DNA of 45,591 nt. Origin: CAMLOF01 sp041913045. Lineage in GTDB: Bacteria > Pseudomonadota > Gammaproteobacteria > Burkholderiales > Burkholderiaceae_C. How positions within the stretch are numbered: position 1 is the first letter of the stretch; the number at the start of each line of letters is the position of its first letter. The position numbers were made by a program, and so were the translations under genes. Under the pieces are notes generated by a model. The model was not told the origin of the DNA, made no database searches, and saw only the letters and a list, made by a program, of their open reading frames with translations. This document shows positions 38,736 to 45,591 of this stretch, one piece after another. The stretch is taken from contig JAYSGB010000034.1 of the NCBI GenBank assembly GCA_041913045.1, positions 1 through 45,591 on the forward strand, read 5' to 3'.

Positions 38736-39433
38736 ACCGCGACGACGCCCTCAAGAAAATCAAGAAGTGCCTGGCCATGGCCCGCAGCGACAACCCGACC
38801 GAAGCCGGGACTGCCACGCGCCAGGCGCTAAAGCTCATGGCCGAGTTCAACCTCACCGAGCACGACGTCAGCCTGGCCGACGTGACCGAGGCACGGGCCA
38901 AGGCATCCACCGTGGCCACCAACGCCTGGGAGGTGGCCCTTGCCAACCTAGTGGCCGATGCGTTCGGCTGCGAGATGTACTGCACCCGAAACAACCTCTG
39001 GAACAGCGCGGGAAACTACGTCAAACGCCTGTACTACGTGTTCGTCGGCGTGGCCTGCGCGGCAGACGTCGCCGCCTACGCGTTCGAGGTGCTTACCCGC
39101 CAATGCACCAAGGCACGCGCCGCCCACATCCACAAGCAGCCCAAGAACTGCAAGCCCACCACCAAGACCGCGCGCGGCGACGCCTTCGCCATCGGTTGGG
39201 TGCACGCCGTGCGGGGCCTGCTTGACCGCTTTGCCCGCCCCGATGGCGACAAAGCCCTGATCCTGAGCTACATGCAAGCCAAGCACCCCATCCTGGCAAA
39301 AGCCGCCGTGCGCGACAGCACCAACGGCCGCAAGCTGGACTACGGACACCACATGGCCGGTCGCGCCGCAGGCAGGCAAGCCCAGCTCAACCGTGGCGTG
39401 GGCGGCCTGCAGGAACAGGGACTGCTGACATGA
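38732..39433 (+). CDS. DUF2786-containing early protein
   Basis: The 233-aa product begins MNRDDALKKIKKCLAMARSD, NPTEAGTATRQALKLMAEFN, a clear DUF2786 N-terminal helix domain, then a second domain with ANLVADAFGCEMYCTRNNLW and RLYYVFVGVACAADVAAYAF. This two-domain form is common in phages and some plasmids; the second part resembles a small metallopeptidase or nuclease-like fold only weakly. Coupled by ATGA to the upstream gene. Role unknown. Confidence 0.75.
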   Translation: MNRDDALKKIKKCLAMARSDNPTEAGTATRQALKLMAEFNLTEHDVSLADVTEARAKASTVATNAWEVALANLVADAFGCEMYCTRNNLWNSAGNYVKRLYYVFVGVACAADVAAYAFEVLTRQCTKARAAHIHKQPKNCKPTTKTARGDAFAIGWVHAVRGLLDRFARPDGDKALILSYMQAKHPILAKAAVRDSTNGRKLDYGHHMAGRAAGRQAQLNRGVGGLQEQGLLT

Positions 39434-39447
39434 GCCCCAAACCCGTG

Positions 39448-39729
39448 TCAGGCCGCCCGGCCAAGTGCCTTCAATCGCTCATGACAAGCGGTTCGAACAC
39501 GCTCCCGCGCGCTCGCATCTTCAGGGTCATCTACAGCCACCACATAGGTATGCACCACTGTGACGGGCACGTCGGTGGCGGCCGACACGAATGGCGGCAA
39601 TGCGCGCAGCGCCCACACCTCAATTCCAGAGCCCAGAGCTGCACGGTCCCGGGACTCCACGAGCACCACCGTATCCGACTTCATTTCCAGCGAGGCAATG
39701 TCAGCCTCGTCAATCACCTGAAAACCCAT
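39448..39729 (-). CDS. Reverse-oriented gene inside the early operon, 93 aa
   Basis: This is the only leftward gene in the early block. MGFQVIDEADIASLEMKSDT, LVESRDRAALGSGIEVWALR, VTVVHTYVVAVDDPEDASAR and ERVRTACHERLKALG give a plausible soluble alpha/beta protein. GGGAG stands six bases before the ATG, and codon use looks coding on this strand, whereas the plus-strand frame over it is His/Cys-rich and improbable. No family recognised. Its orientation and separate ribosome site suggest an independently expressed cargo gene. Confidence 0.6.
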   Translation of the reverse strand: MGFQVIDEADIASLEMKSDTVVLVESRDRAALGSGIEVWALRALPPFVSAATDVPVTVVHTYVVAVDDPEDASARERVRTACHERLKALGRAA

Positions 39730-39786
39730 TTACTGCTCCCTACCGGCCACAGCACCAGTACCGGCGCCAATGTATCCGAATCCACG

Positions 39787-40011
39787 ATGACCCGCCCCTG
39801 CAAACTCCAGATCAACCAGTCCGGCGCCTGGCGCGACATCATCCGCTTCGACCTGGACGAAGTGGATGACGAGGCCCTCCAGGTGGCTGCCGCCAACCTG
39901 GTGAAGATCGCAGCGCCATCGGGCCGCACCACGCTGCGCATCACCACGGCCGACAGCTTGCCCATCCCCCTGATCTCATGGACTGCCCAGAAAGGCTGGA
40001 CCGAACGATGA
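39787..40011 (+). CDS. Small early protein, 74 aa
   Basis: MTRPCKLQINQSGAWRDIIR, FDLDEVDDEALQVAAANLVK and LRITTADSLPIPLISWTAQK. The plus frame is open from 39430, but only this part looks like protein, starting at ATG 39787 after the divergent gene. It overlaps the next gene by 4 bp. Unknown function. Confidence 0.6.
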   Translation: MTRPCKLQINQSGAWRDIIRFDLDEVDDEALQVAAANLVKIAAPSGRTTLRITTADSLPIPLISWTAQKGWTER

Positions 40012-40280
40012 CCGCACGTCCACCAAAGGTCACGCCTATGGCCTATCTAACCATTGGCTTCAGCAGCTTCCTCATGGACGCCAGCAAAGCTATGAAGGTG
40101 GCCGAATTGATGACCCATGCAGTTGAAGCCGATTGGAACTACTCGCGCGGTGGTGCCGACACTTTCACCGCCAAAGACCAGGCCAAAGTCGAATTTCGAA
40201 TTGTGCGCCCGGACCAAATTCGCATGCCAGAGGGCGAGCCAGCGCCCATTCGCCCTACGCGACAGAGGTTGCTCAAATGA
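40008..40280 (+). CDS. Small early protein, 90 aa
   Basis: MTARPPKVTPMAYLTIGFSS, AMKVAELMTHAVEADWNYSR and VEFRIVRPDQIRMPEGEPAP. Coupled at both ends by ATGA. Compact alpha/beta; not recognised. Confidence 0.6.
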   Translation: MTARPPKVTPMAYLTIGFSSFLMDASKAMKVAELMTHAVEADWNYSRGGADTFTAKDQAKVEFRIVRPDQIRMPEGEPAPIRPTRQRLLK

Positions 40281-40510
40281 ACCGCCTCAAGCTCACCGCC
40301 GTCATAGCCGCAGCCACCGGCATGCTCGGCTCCCTGCTGGTCGCCATGCCCAACGCCGTGCAGTGGGGCTTCATCCTGTTCCTGGTCAGCAACATCGGCT
40401 GGCTTGCCTTCAGCTCCTACCACCGCCACTGGGCGTTGTTCATTCAACAGCTCTTCTTCCTGGTCACCAGCGCCATCGGCATCTGGAACTGGTGGAAGTT
40501 CGGAGGCTGA
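40277..40510 (+). CDS. Small integral membrane protein, 77 aa
   Basis: Almost the whole protein is hydrophobic: LKLTAVIAAATGMLGSLLVA, VQWGFILFLVSNIGWLAFSS and LFFLVTSAIGIWNWW make three membrane helices, similar in feel to small PnuC-like or phage-encoded membrane proteins. ATGA overlap upstream, 2-bp gap to gemA. Role unknown. Confidence 0.65.
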   Translation: MNRLKLTAVIAAATGMLGSLLVAMPNAVQWGFILFLVSNIGWLAFSSYHRHWALFIQQLFFLVTSAIGIWNWWKFGG

Positions 40511-40512
40511 CC

Positions 40513-40953
40513 ATGACAGACCCCACCCGCCGAGCAGACCTAGCCAAAATCCACATCGCCAAGAAAGAGCTGAGCCTCACCAACGACGACTACCAGGTGC
40601 TGCTCAAGAACACCTTCGGCGTCGCCAGCGCTGGCGAGCTGGACGCCTCCGGCCGCCAGCGCCTACTCACCCACTTCGAGCGCATCGGTTGGAAGCCCAG
40701 CTGCCAGCAAGGCCCCGCCCGCGCCCGCCCCAAGCGCCCCACGCCATCGGCCGATGCAGCGCCCTTGGTGCGCCGCATCCGCGCCCAGCTCATCAGCCTG
40801 GGGCGCCTGCCCGACACCTACGCCGACGGCATCGCCCGCCAGATGTTCGGCGACGACGCCCCCCAGTACTTCGAATGGCTCAACCCGGTCAACCTCCACA
40901 AGGTGAGCCAGGCCCTGGACTACGAACAACGCCGCAAGGGAGCCCCTCAATGA
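40513..40953 (+). CDS. gemA: GemA-like regulatory protein (DUF1018, Mu gp16)
   Basis: The 146-aa protein has the DUF1018 core: RRADLAKIHIAKKELSLTND, DYQVLLKNTFGVASAGELDA and RRIRAQLISLGRLPDTYADG, then FEWLNPVNLHKVSQALDYEQ. In Mu, GemA alters host gene expression and DNA supercoiling and precedes Mor, as here. ATG at 40513; the long upstream frame is not protein-like. Coupled to the Mor gene by ATGA. Confidence 0.88.
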   Translation: MTDPTRRADLAKIHIAKKELSLTNDDYQVLLKNTFGVASAGELDASGRQRLLTHFERIGWKPSCQQGPARARPKRPTPSADAAPLVRRIRAQLISLGRLPDTYADGIARQMFGDDAPQYFEWLNPVNLHKVSQALDYEQRRKGAPQ

Positions 40954-41318
40954 GCAACCACGCATCCTACCGCCGCCACGAGCTGCTCGCATCCGTCGCC
41001 GAGCACACCGCCCAACGCCTCCAGGAACGCCACGGCCTGGACCTGGACAAAGCCGTGGACATCGGCAACGACCTGGCCGACTGGATGGCCGAGTACTTCG
41101 GCGGTCAGAGCGTGTATTTCGTCAAGGATGAGGGCTACCGGCTCAACGCCCGCGACCGTGAAATCTTCGAAAAGATGAGCCGAGGCAACGCCCACGAGAT
41201 CGCCGCAGAGTACGGAATCAGCTTCGTTCGGGTTTACGCTATCTACCGGCGGTGCCTTGCCGAATTGCGCAAGCGCCAGCAGCCTGGACTGTTTGGGGAT
41301 GACGAGCAAGTGGCCTGA
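40950..41318 (+). CDS. mor: Mor-type middle/late transcription activator
   Basis: The 122-aa protein belongs to the Mor/C family: an N-terminal dimerisation part (LGLDLDKAVDIG-like: HGLDLDKAVDIGNDLADWMA, EYFGGQSVYFVKD) and a C-terminal HTH (RDREIFEKMSRGNAHEIAAE, YGISFVRVYAIYRRCLAELR). Mor binds as a dimer and recruits RNA polymerase at weak promoters. No separate C gene is found, so this single activator probably switches on the leftward late operon, as in BcepMu-type phages. It is the last early gene, followed by a terminator. Confidence 0.9.
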   Translation: MSNHASYRRHELLASVAEHTAQRLQERHGLDLDKAVDIGNDLADWMAEYFGGQSVYFVKDEGYRLNARDREIFEKMSRGNAHEIAAEYGISFVRVYAIYRRCLAELRKRQQPGLFGDDEQVA

Positions 41319-41373
41319 CGGTTATCCACAGCTTGTTCAACGGCCACAAAGGCCGGTGCAACGCCCATCTTTC

Positions 41374-41398
41374 AAGCCCCCTTCATAGGGGGTTTTTC
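41374..41398 (+). terminator. Rho-independent terminator of the early operon
   Basis: AAGCCCCC, a short loop, GGGGG and TTTTT follow the Mor gene by about 55 bp. It would keep early transcription from leaving the right end. Confidence 0.75.
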
Positions 41399-41688
41399 TT
41401 GGGCGCAACGCCCAAGTTCCGTGAAAATGAATGCCTGCTGGAGCCGCGTCCGCCCAGCTGCCTATCCTCCGGGTAGCTCCTAGTTCCGCCCTGTGCGCAT
41501 AGGCCGTTTGAAGGGCATTTCAAAGGCACGCAGGACGGGGTTAGGCGCCCAAGTTCCCTCCGCTCAAAGCGTGGCCACTGGGAAACTTATCGTGGCGCCC
41601 AACTTGGGGCCAGCTGGATGGATAGATGGGTCATAACCCTCTGATTTCATTCAGGAATCCCGCCCTGTCCCACTTTTCCCCGGTTTAT

Positions 41689-41710
41689 CCCGCCTTCCTC
41701 TCTTTTCGTG
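41689..41710 (-). repeat. Right-end transposase-binding site
   Basis: Read inward on the minus strand, CACGAAAAGAGAGGAAGG begins 11 bp from the terminus, the same offset as the first left site (CACGATAGTGGAGCAAGG). Both ends also share TGATCACGA nearby (2287-2295; 41714-41706). A second, weaker unit may follow. Confidence 0.7.
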
Positions 41711-41720
41711 ATCACTCACA

Positions 41721-41725
41721 ACTAC
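41721..41725. repeat. Target-site duplication, right copy (ACTAC)
   Basis: ACTAC directly follows the terminal CA of the prophage and matches 2254-2258. Confidence 0.85.
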
Positions 41726-41775
41726 CGCACAATTTCTGCTGCGGCATCGCTATACCGTTCTTTACGGAGAATGCG

Positions 41776-41907
41776 ATGGCCACCACCATCAACAAGCACG
41801 GGCCTTACCAGTACCAGGCAATCGTGCGCCGCAAGGGCTACCCTTGCCAATTCAAAACGTTTGAAAGTCGCCAGGACTTCGCGCGCCACACACGCCAAGC
41901 GCTGTAG
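41776..41907 (+). pseudogene. Tyrosine integrase, N-terminal stub
   Basis: ATG at 41776, with GGAG six bases upstream, opens MATTINKHGPYQYQAIVRRK then GYPCQFKTFESR, the arm-binding N-terminal domain of island and phage tyrosine integrases. After about residue 34 similarity is lost and the frame stops at 43 codons; core-binding and catalytic domains are gone. Before the Mu-like insertion it started about 118 bp after the tRNA end, the usual place for an integrase using that tRNA. Confidence 0.75.
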
Positions 41908-42054
41908 GTGTGGTCGCTGCGCTCTAAGCTCTGCCGTACCTGGTCACAAAGCACCTCATAACAGCGTAAGCGCGCGGCGATCCCATCTTGATCGCGGGGC
42001 GCAGGGCGCAGGGCGCAAGGCGCAAGGTTGTTTCCCAGAATGCGTTGTGTGGCT

Positions 42055-42122
42055 GACCGCTCCCGGTGCGGTACCAGTTCGCCAATCTGGCCGGCGCCCT
42101 GCATATGCAGACGCTCCATCAA
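42055..42122 (-). pseudogene. Relic of IS66 transposase TnpC, C-terminal end
   Basis: The minus strand reads MERLHMQGAGQIGELVPH, matching the end of the IS66 transposase at 44110 (MARLPMQRASQIGELLPH) in 12-13 of 18 positions and in the same orientation. The rest of the gene is missing. Confidence 0.6.
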
Positions 42123-42259
42123 ATCGGTCAGGGGACAGTCATCCCAAGCTGACGGAGGCGACCGGCGTTTAGCGATGTACTTGCCAAGCGTCTACTTTCG
42201 ACCATCCGTACTGGAAACATATGAGTCGAAAAAACGCTTCAATTCTCGAGATGCCTACC

Positions 42260-42286
42260 TAAAGTTCCAGCTTAGGATGTCGAAAT
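42260..42286 (+). promoter_or_regulatory. Candidate sigma-28 (FliA) promoter of the chemoreceptor gene
   Basis: TAAAGTTC, an 11-bp spacer, then GTCGAAAT, close to the flagellar sigma-28 consensus (TAAAGTTT, 11 bp, GCCGATAA). It lies 100 bp before the chemoreceptor start, fitting co-regulation with flagella. Confidence 0.5.
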
Positions 42287-42386
42287 GTTACAAGTCGTCA
42301 TATTACGACCGCGTCGACCCGGTGCGCTGGCCAGTTGAAGAGTTGAATGGCCGTATCGACTCGACACATGTTCTAATGAAGCAGAC

Positions 42387-43940
42387 ATGTTCAACGATCT
42401 CAAGATTTCCACCCGTCTGGTGGGTGCGTTCACTTTGCTTGTATTCATGCTCCTGGCAATCGGTGCACTCAGCGTTATGCGCACCATGGCAGTGCAAACC
42501 GACCTGGTTGACATCACAGAGCGCCGTATGAAGGTCATCGCCGATATGGAGTTGGTGCGAAATGAAACCAACTTGCAGGCCCGCGCGATCCGCAACATCG
42601 CTCTTCTCGCCGACCCGACCAAGGTGGCTCAAGAAAAACAATCCATCGCAGATTCGCGGATCACCGTGGACAAAATGACTGCCGAGCTTGATTCGTTGGT
42701 GGTCTCTGCCGAAGGTAGAGAAATTCAGGCTCGACTGCGACAGGCTCGAAAACCTTTTGACGATTCTGTGGACAGGTTTGTTGCCATGGTCGACAGGAAC
42801 GAACGGGATCCCGCCATAGCCTTTTTGTTCGAAACCGTACGACCCTTGCAATTGACTTACCTGAAGGGTATTGACGAAGCGGTGGTCTATCAAAACGAAG
42901 GCGCACAGGCCGCCAGCCAGTCGGCGCAGAGCGTAGTGAAGCAGCTCATCATCACCATCATGTCAGCCGTGCTTCTCACAGCCATTGCCGCTGCGGTCGT
43001 AGCGGCTTGGATCATCCGTTCCATCACTGGCCCCATCAACAGTGCCGTTGAACTTGCCCGCGCTGTGGCCGCAGGTGACCTGACTCGTGTGATCGACGTG
43101 AAGTCAAAGAACGAAACCGGCCTATTGATGCAAGCCCTCGCAGATATGCAAACTGGACTTGTACAGGTGGTGGGTCGCGTGCGCAGTGGCTCTGAATCTG
43201 TGTCCAGTGCAAGCGAACAAATAGCGCAGGGCAATCAGGACCTGAGCTCACGCACCGAAAGCCAGGCCAGCGCGCTGGAGCAAACCGCTGCCTCGATGGA
43301 AGAACTGTCCTCCACCGTGCGCCAGAACGCCGACAACGCTGCCCAGGCCAATCAGCTCGCCCAGAGCGCATCGCGCGTGGCAGTGGAAGGCGGTCAGGTC
43401 GTCAGCCAGGTGGTGGACACCATGAAGGGCATCAACGAGAGCTCGCGCAAGATCAGCGACATCATCAGCGTGATAGACGGCATCGCCTTCCAGACCAACA
43501 TCCTCGCGCTCAACGCCGCGGTGGAAGCGGCCCGCGCTGGCGAACAGGGCCGTGGCTTTGCGGTAGTGGCTGGCGAGGTGCGCAACCTGGCACAGCGCAG
43601 TGCTGCTGCAGCCAAGGAAATCAAGCAGCTCATCAATGACAGCGTGGAGCGCGTGGAGAGCGGCACCGCGCTGGTAGACAAGGCGGGCGCCACCATGAAC
43701 GAGGTGGTGGACAGCGTGCGCCGCGTGACCGACATCATGGGTGAGATCAGCTCGGCCAGCAAAGAACAGAGCGACGGTGTGGGCCAGATCGGCGAAGCTG
43801 TGACCCAGATGGACCAAGCCACTCAGCAGAACGCCGCCTTGGTAGAGGAAATGGCGGCAGCAGCCAGCAGTCTTCGTACACAGGCCACCGACCTAGTGAC
43901 CTCGGTTGCAGTGTTTCGTCTATCCAGCCACGCGGCGTAA
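42387..43940 (+). CDS. Methyl-accepting chemotaxis protein
   Basis: The 517-aa receptor senses a periplasmic signal and controls CheA. TM1 is about 11-31 (RLVGAFTLLVFMLLAIGALS); a four-helix-bundle sensor follows to about 187; TM2 is about 188-212 (LIITIMSAVLLTAIAAAVVA); a HAMP domain follows; the signalling tip has IAFQTNILALNAAVEAARAG, EQGRGFAVVAGEVRNLAQRS. Adaptation helices flank it (QTAASMEELSSTVRQNADNA). No CheB/CheR-binding pentapeptide ends the protein (VFRLSSHAA). The ligand cannot be told. It is full length and apparently intact host sequence between mobile elements. Confidence 0.93.
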   Translation: MFNDLKISTRLVGAFTLLVFMLLAIGALSVMRTMAVQTDLVDITERRMKVIADMELVRNETNLQARAIRNIALLADPTKVAQEKQSIADSRITVDKMTAELDSLVVSAEGREIQARLRQARKPFDDSVDRFVAMVDRNERDPAIAFLFETVRPLQLTYLKGIDEAVVYQNEGAQAASQSAQSVVKQLIITIMSAVLLTAIAAAVVAAWIIRSITGPINSAVELARAVAAGDLTRVIDVKSKNETGLLMQALADMQTGLVQVVGRVRSGSESVSSASEQIAQGNQDLSSRTESQASALEQTAASMEELSSTVRQNADNAAQANQLAQSASRVAVEGGQVVSQVVDTMKGINESSRKISDIISVIDGIAFQTNILALNAAVEAARAGEQGRGFAVVAGEVRNLAQRSAAAAKEIKQLINDSVERVESGTALVDKAGATMNEVVDSVRRVTDIMGEISSASKEQSDGVGQIGEAVTQMDQATQQNAALVEEMAAAASSLRTQATDLVTSVAVFRLSSHAA

Positions 43941-44109
43941 TCCTGCCGTGTTCTTCATCAACCTGCTGTAGCGCACCTTCACAAACACGGAACTCCGTTT
44001 GATCGTACGTCCAGCCAACCCATCTTGGACATAGCAGGTGTTGATGGAAAGGCACGCAACCAACCCATCTTGAATGAGTGACGTGGTCAACTTCGATTTG
44101 GTGGTGCGG
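43941..44109. other. Gap between chemoreceptor and IS66, probable IS end
   Basis: The sequence carries two copies of CCAACCCATCTTG (about 44017 and 44062). A candidate IS66 terminus TGTAGCGCACCTTCAC starts near 43971, but the other end is outside the window so it cannot be confirmed. Confidence 0.35.
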
Positions 44110-45591
44110 TTAGACCGGGTGCCAGCTATGCGGCAACAGCTCGCCGATTTGGCTGGCGCGCTGCATGGGCAGACGTGCCATCACATCGCGCAGATAGGCG
44201 TAGGGGTCATGCCCGTTCATGCGCGCTGACTGGATCAGGCTCATGACGGCGGCGGCGCGTTGGCCCGCGCGCAGGCTGCCAGCGAAGAGCCAGTTGTTGC
44301 GGCCAATGGCAATGGGCCGGATCTGGTTCTCGATCCAGTTGTTATCCACGGGCAGTTGCCCGTCACTCGCGAACCGGGTCAACGCCTCCCAGCGCCGCAG
44401 GCTGTAGTCGAGCGCCTTGGCGCTCGCTGAACCCTCGGGCACCTTCTGGCGTTGCAGCAGCATCCACCGGTGCAAGGCGTCGAGCACAGGTTGTGTGTGC
44501 TGCTGCCGGGTGACCTGACGCTGCTCGGCGCTGAGCTCCTTGATCTCGCGCTCGATCTCGTAGACCCGCGCGAACTGCTGCAGCGCGAATTCCGCGATCT
44601 GGCTCTGGTTCGCCGCGTGCAGATCGAAGAACTTGCGCCTTGCGTGCGCCAGGCAGCCGACCTCGGTCACGCCGCTGGCGATCAAGGCCTTGTAGCCACT
44701 GAAGTCGTCACAGGTCAGGCTGCCTCTCCAGTCCCCCAGGAAGCGCCGGGCGTGTTCGCCCGAGCGTGATTCACAGAAGTCGTAGACGACCACCTTGGTG
44801 TTCTCGAAGGCGCCCGTGGCGTAGGCCCAGAGGTAGGCCCGGTGCGTCTTGCCGTTGCCCGGTTTGAGCATGGACACCGGCGTCTCGTCGGCCTGAAGCA
44901 CGCGGTGCTGCAGCAGCTCGTTTCTCATGGCATCGACCAGTGGCTGCAACTGCACGCCGCAGGAGCCCACCCACTGAGCGAGGGTGGAGCGCGGGATCGC
45001 GAGACCAGCTCGACCAAAGATCGCTTCTTGGCGGTACAACGGCAGGTGATCGGCGTACTTGGCCACCAGCACCTGCGCCAGCAGCCCGGTGGTGGGGATA
45101 CCCTTGTCGATGATGTGCGGATCGACGGGGACTTGGGTGAGCGTCTCGCACTTCGCACAAGTCCACTTGCCCCGGATGTGGCGCTCGACGCTGAAGACGC
45201 CAGGCACATAGTCCAGCTTCTCGGCCACGTCCTCGCCCACGCGCTTCATCTGGCAACCGCAGGCACAAGTGGTCGAGTCGGGCTCGTGGCGGATCTCGCG
45301 CCGCGGCAGGTTGGCTGGCAGCGGCGCGCGCTTGGGAACCTTCTTCTCTTCAACCTTGGCGGGCGCCTGCGCTTCTTGTAGCGCATCGATCTCGGTGGCC
45401 ACGGCTGCCAGGTCGGCCTCGATCTCGTCTTCGAGCAGGCTCTTCTGTTCGGGGTTGAAGCGTTCGGATTGAGCCGCGAACTTCATGCGCTTCAAGAGCG
45501 CGTTCTCGTGCGTGAGTTTGTCCAGCAACGCGCTCTGGTGGCGCAGCTGCGTCATGAGGCGCGTGGTCAGCTCACGCAGCTCTTCTGCGCT
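44110..45591 (-). CDS. tnpC: IS66-family transposase TnpC (5' end beyond the window)
   Basis: The frame is open to the window edge, so the start lies outside; at least 481 residues from the in-window ATG at 45555. Order: N-terminal leucine-zipper helix (LLDKLTHENALLKRMKFAAQ, SERFNPEQKSLLEDEIEADL), the zinc-finger domain (STTCACGCQMKRVGEDVAEK; WTCAKCETLTQVPVDPHIID), the DDE catalytic core with LQADETPVSMLKPGNGKTHR, LTCDDFSGYKALIASGVTEV and PVDNNWIENQIRPIAIGRNN, and the short C-terminal IS66_C end. It appears intact within the window. IS66 needs accessory TnpA/TnpB, expected further right. Confidence 0.92.
   Translation of the reverse strand, partial: SAEELRELTTRLMTQLRHQSALLDKLTHENALLKRMKFAAQSERFNPEQKSLLEDEIEADLAAVATEIDALQEAQAPAKVEEKKVPKRAPLPANLPRREIRHEPDSTTCACGCQMKRVGEDVAEKLDYVPGVFSVERHIRGKWTCAKCETLTQVPVDPHIIDKGIPTTGLLAQVLVAKYADHLPLYRQEAIFGRAGLAIPRSTLAQWVGSCGVQLQPLVDAMRNELLQHRVLQADETPVSMLKPGNGKTHRAYLWAYATGAFENTKVVVYDFCESRSGEHARRFLGDWRGSLTCDDFSGYKALIASGVTEVGCLAHARRKFFDLHAANQSQIAEFALQQFARVYEIEREIKELSAEQRQVTRQQHTQPVLDALHRWMLLQRQKVPEGSASAKALDYSLRRWEALTRFASDGQLPVDNNWIENQIRPIAIGRNNWLFAGSLRAGQRAAAVMSLIQSARMNGHDPYAYLRDVMARLPMQRASQIGELLPHSWHPV

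Larger units (their letters stand above)
2259..41720. mobile_element. Complete Mu-like transposable prophage, 39.5 kb
   Basis: The element starts TGTAAACGCC and ends CTCACA, is bordered by ACTAC duplications, and carries every module expected of a Mu-like phage with a contractile tail. Divergent early (plus) and late (minus) blocks meet at the repressor, an arrangement like the BcepMu group rather than Mu itself. I see no frameshift or nonsense mutation in any essential module, so the phage may be inducible. Joining the flanks after removing the element and one ACTAC restores a short continuous tRNA-to-integrase spacer. Confidence 0.9.
41319..41720. other. Non-coding right end of the prophage
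   Basis: No gene is seen in these 402 bp. They contain a DnaA-box-like TTATCCACA (41322-41330), a hairpin CGGCC/GGCCG (41341-41355), the early terminator, two copies of GCCCAAGTTCC (41410 and 41547) with a related GCCCAACTTGG at 41597, an inverted CACGATA (41588-41594), and the right transposase site. Such a long repeat-rich end is unusual beside the short left end. Confidence 0.65.
41908..42386. other. Degraded region upstream of the chemoreceptor gene
   Basis: No intact gene. It contains short tandem GGCGCAAGG/GGCGCAGGG units (about 41997-42025), an IS66 tnpC relic, and a candidate sigma-28 promoter. Confidence 0.6.

Noticed and set aside
39430..39786. Plus-strand protein starting at 39430 with ATGA overlap
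   Set aside because: The first 119 codons are His/Cys-rich and lie opposite a better minus-strand gene; only the part from 39787 looks like protein. A remnant of an interrupted early gene cannot be excluded.
1997..42025. CRISPR-like arrays
   Set aside because: The short direct repeats seen (around 2054 and 41997) are too short, too few and lack regular spacers or cas genes.

Overview
The window comes from a high-GC betaproteobacterium, most likely a member of the Comamonadaceae. The basis is base composition, the style of the chemoreceptor, and a phage related to the Burkholderiales Mu-like (BcepMu-type) group. Its centre is one apparently intact transposable (Mu-like) prophage at 2259-41720, 39,462 bp. 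I fixed its ends from the sequence: the 5-bp duplication ACTAC at 2254-2258 and 41721-41725, TG...CA termini, and similar 22-bp putative transposase sites starting exactly 11 bp inside each end.

Left flank (1-2258). This is island debris: IS3-family fragments, a HipA-like kinase gene broken by an in-frame stop and cut off by the IS, a co-directional unknown gene, a divergent XRE regulator with a palindromic operator, an AlpA-like excisionase, and a 3' half tRNA-Met (CAU) with its terminator. That half tRNA is an attachment-site scar. Right flank (41726-45591): the N-terminal stub of a tyrosine integrase that once started about 118 bp after the tRNA end, a relic of an IS66 tnpC, a methyl-accepting chemotaxis protein with a candidate sigma-28 promoter, and an IS66 transposase running off the window. 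The Mu-like phage therefore jumped into the short gap between a tRNA attachment site and an older island integrase.

Prophage layout. A cleavable S24 repressor (30760-31554, minus) and a Ner-like regulator (31641-31874, plus) flank an operator/promoter region. The early operon runs rightwards (31641-41318): Ner, DDE transposase A, AAA+ B protein, many small coupled genes, GemA and a Mor-type activator, then a terminator. Within it, one gene (39448-39729) points backwards. Leftwards from the repressor come three coupled or closely spaced accessory genes (secreted protein, small disordered protein, two-TM protein; 29591-30763) that look like lysogenic cargo. Then comes the late operon (29534 down to 2517): amidase and holin; three fibre- or decoration-like genes including a protein with about twelve 20-22-residue repeats; packaging (DUF2730, small regulator, DUF3486, large terminase, portal); head morphogenesis (F-like protein with a PBECR-like nuclease tail, protease/scaffold, decoration protein, capsid); connector proteins; a contractile tail (sheath, tube, gp41/gp42 with a probable -1 frameshift, tape measure, N, P, 45, 46, J, 48); tail fibre and chaperone; a papain-fold hydrolase; and com overlapping a DNA adenine methylase, followed by a terminator.

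Almost all phage genes are coupled by ATGA/GTGA overlaps. Points worth following up are the repressor-linked cargo cassette, the com-methylase overlap with a hairpin that buries the methylase start codon, two virion proteins with signal-peptide-like N-termini, the nuclease tail on the minor head protein, and the repeat protein.
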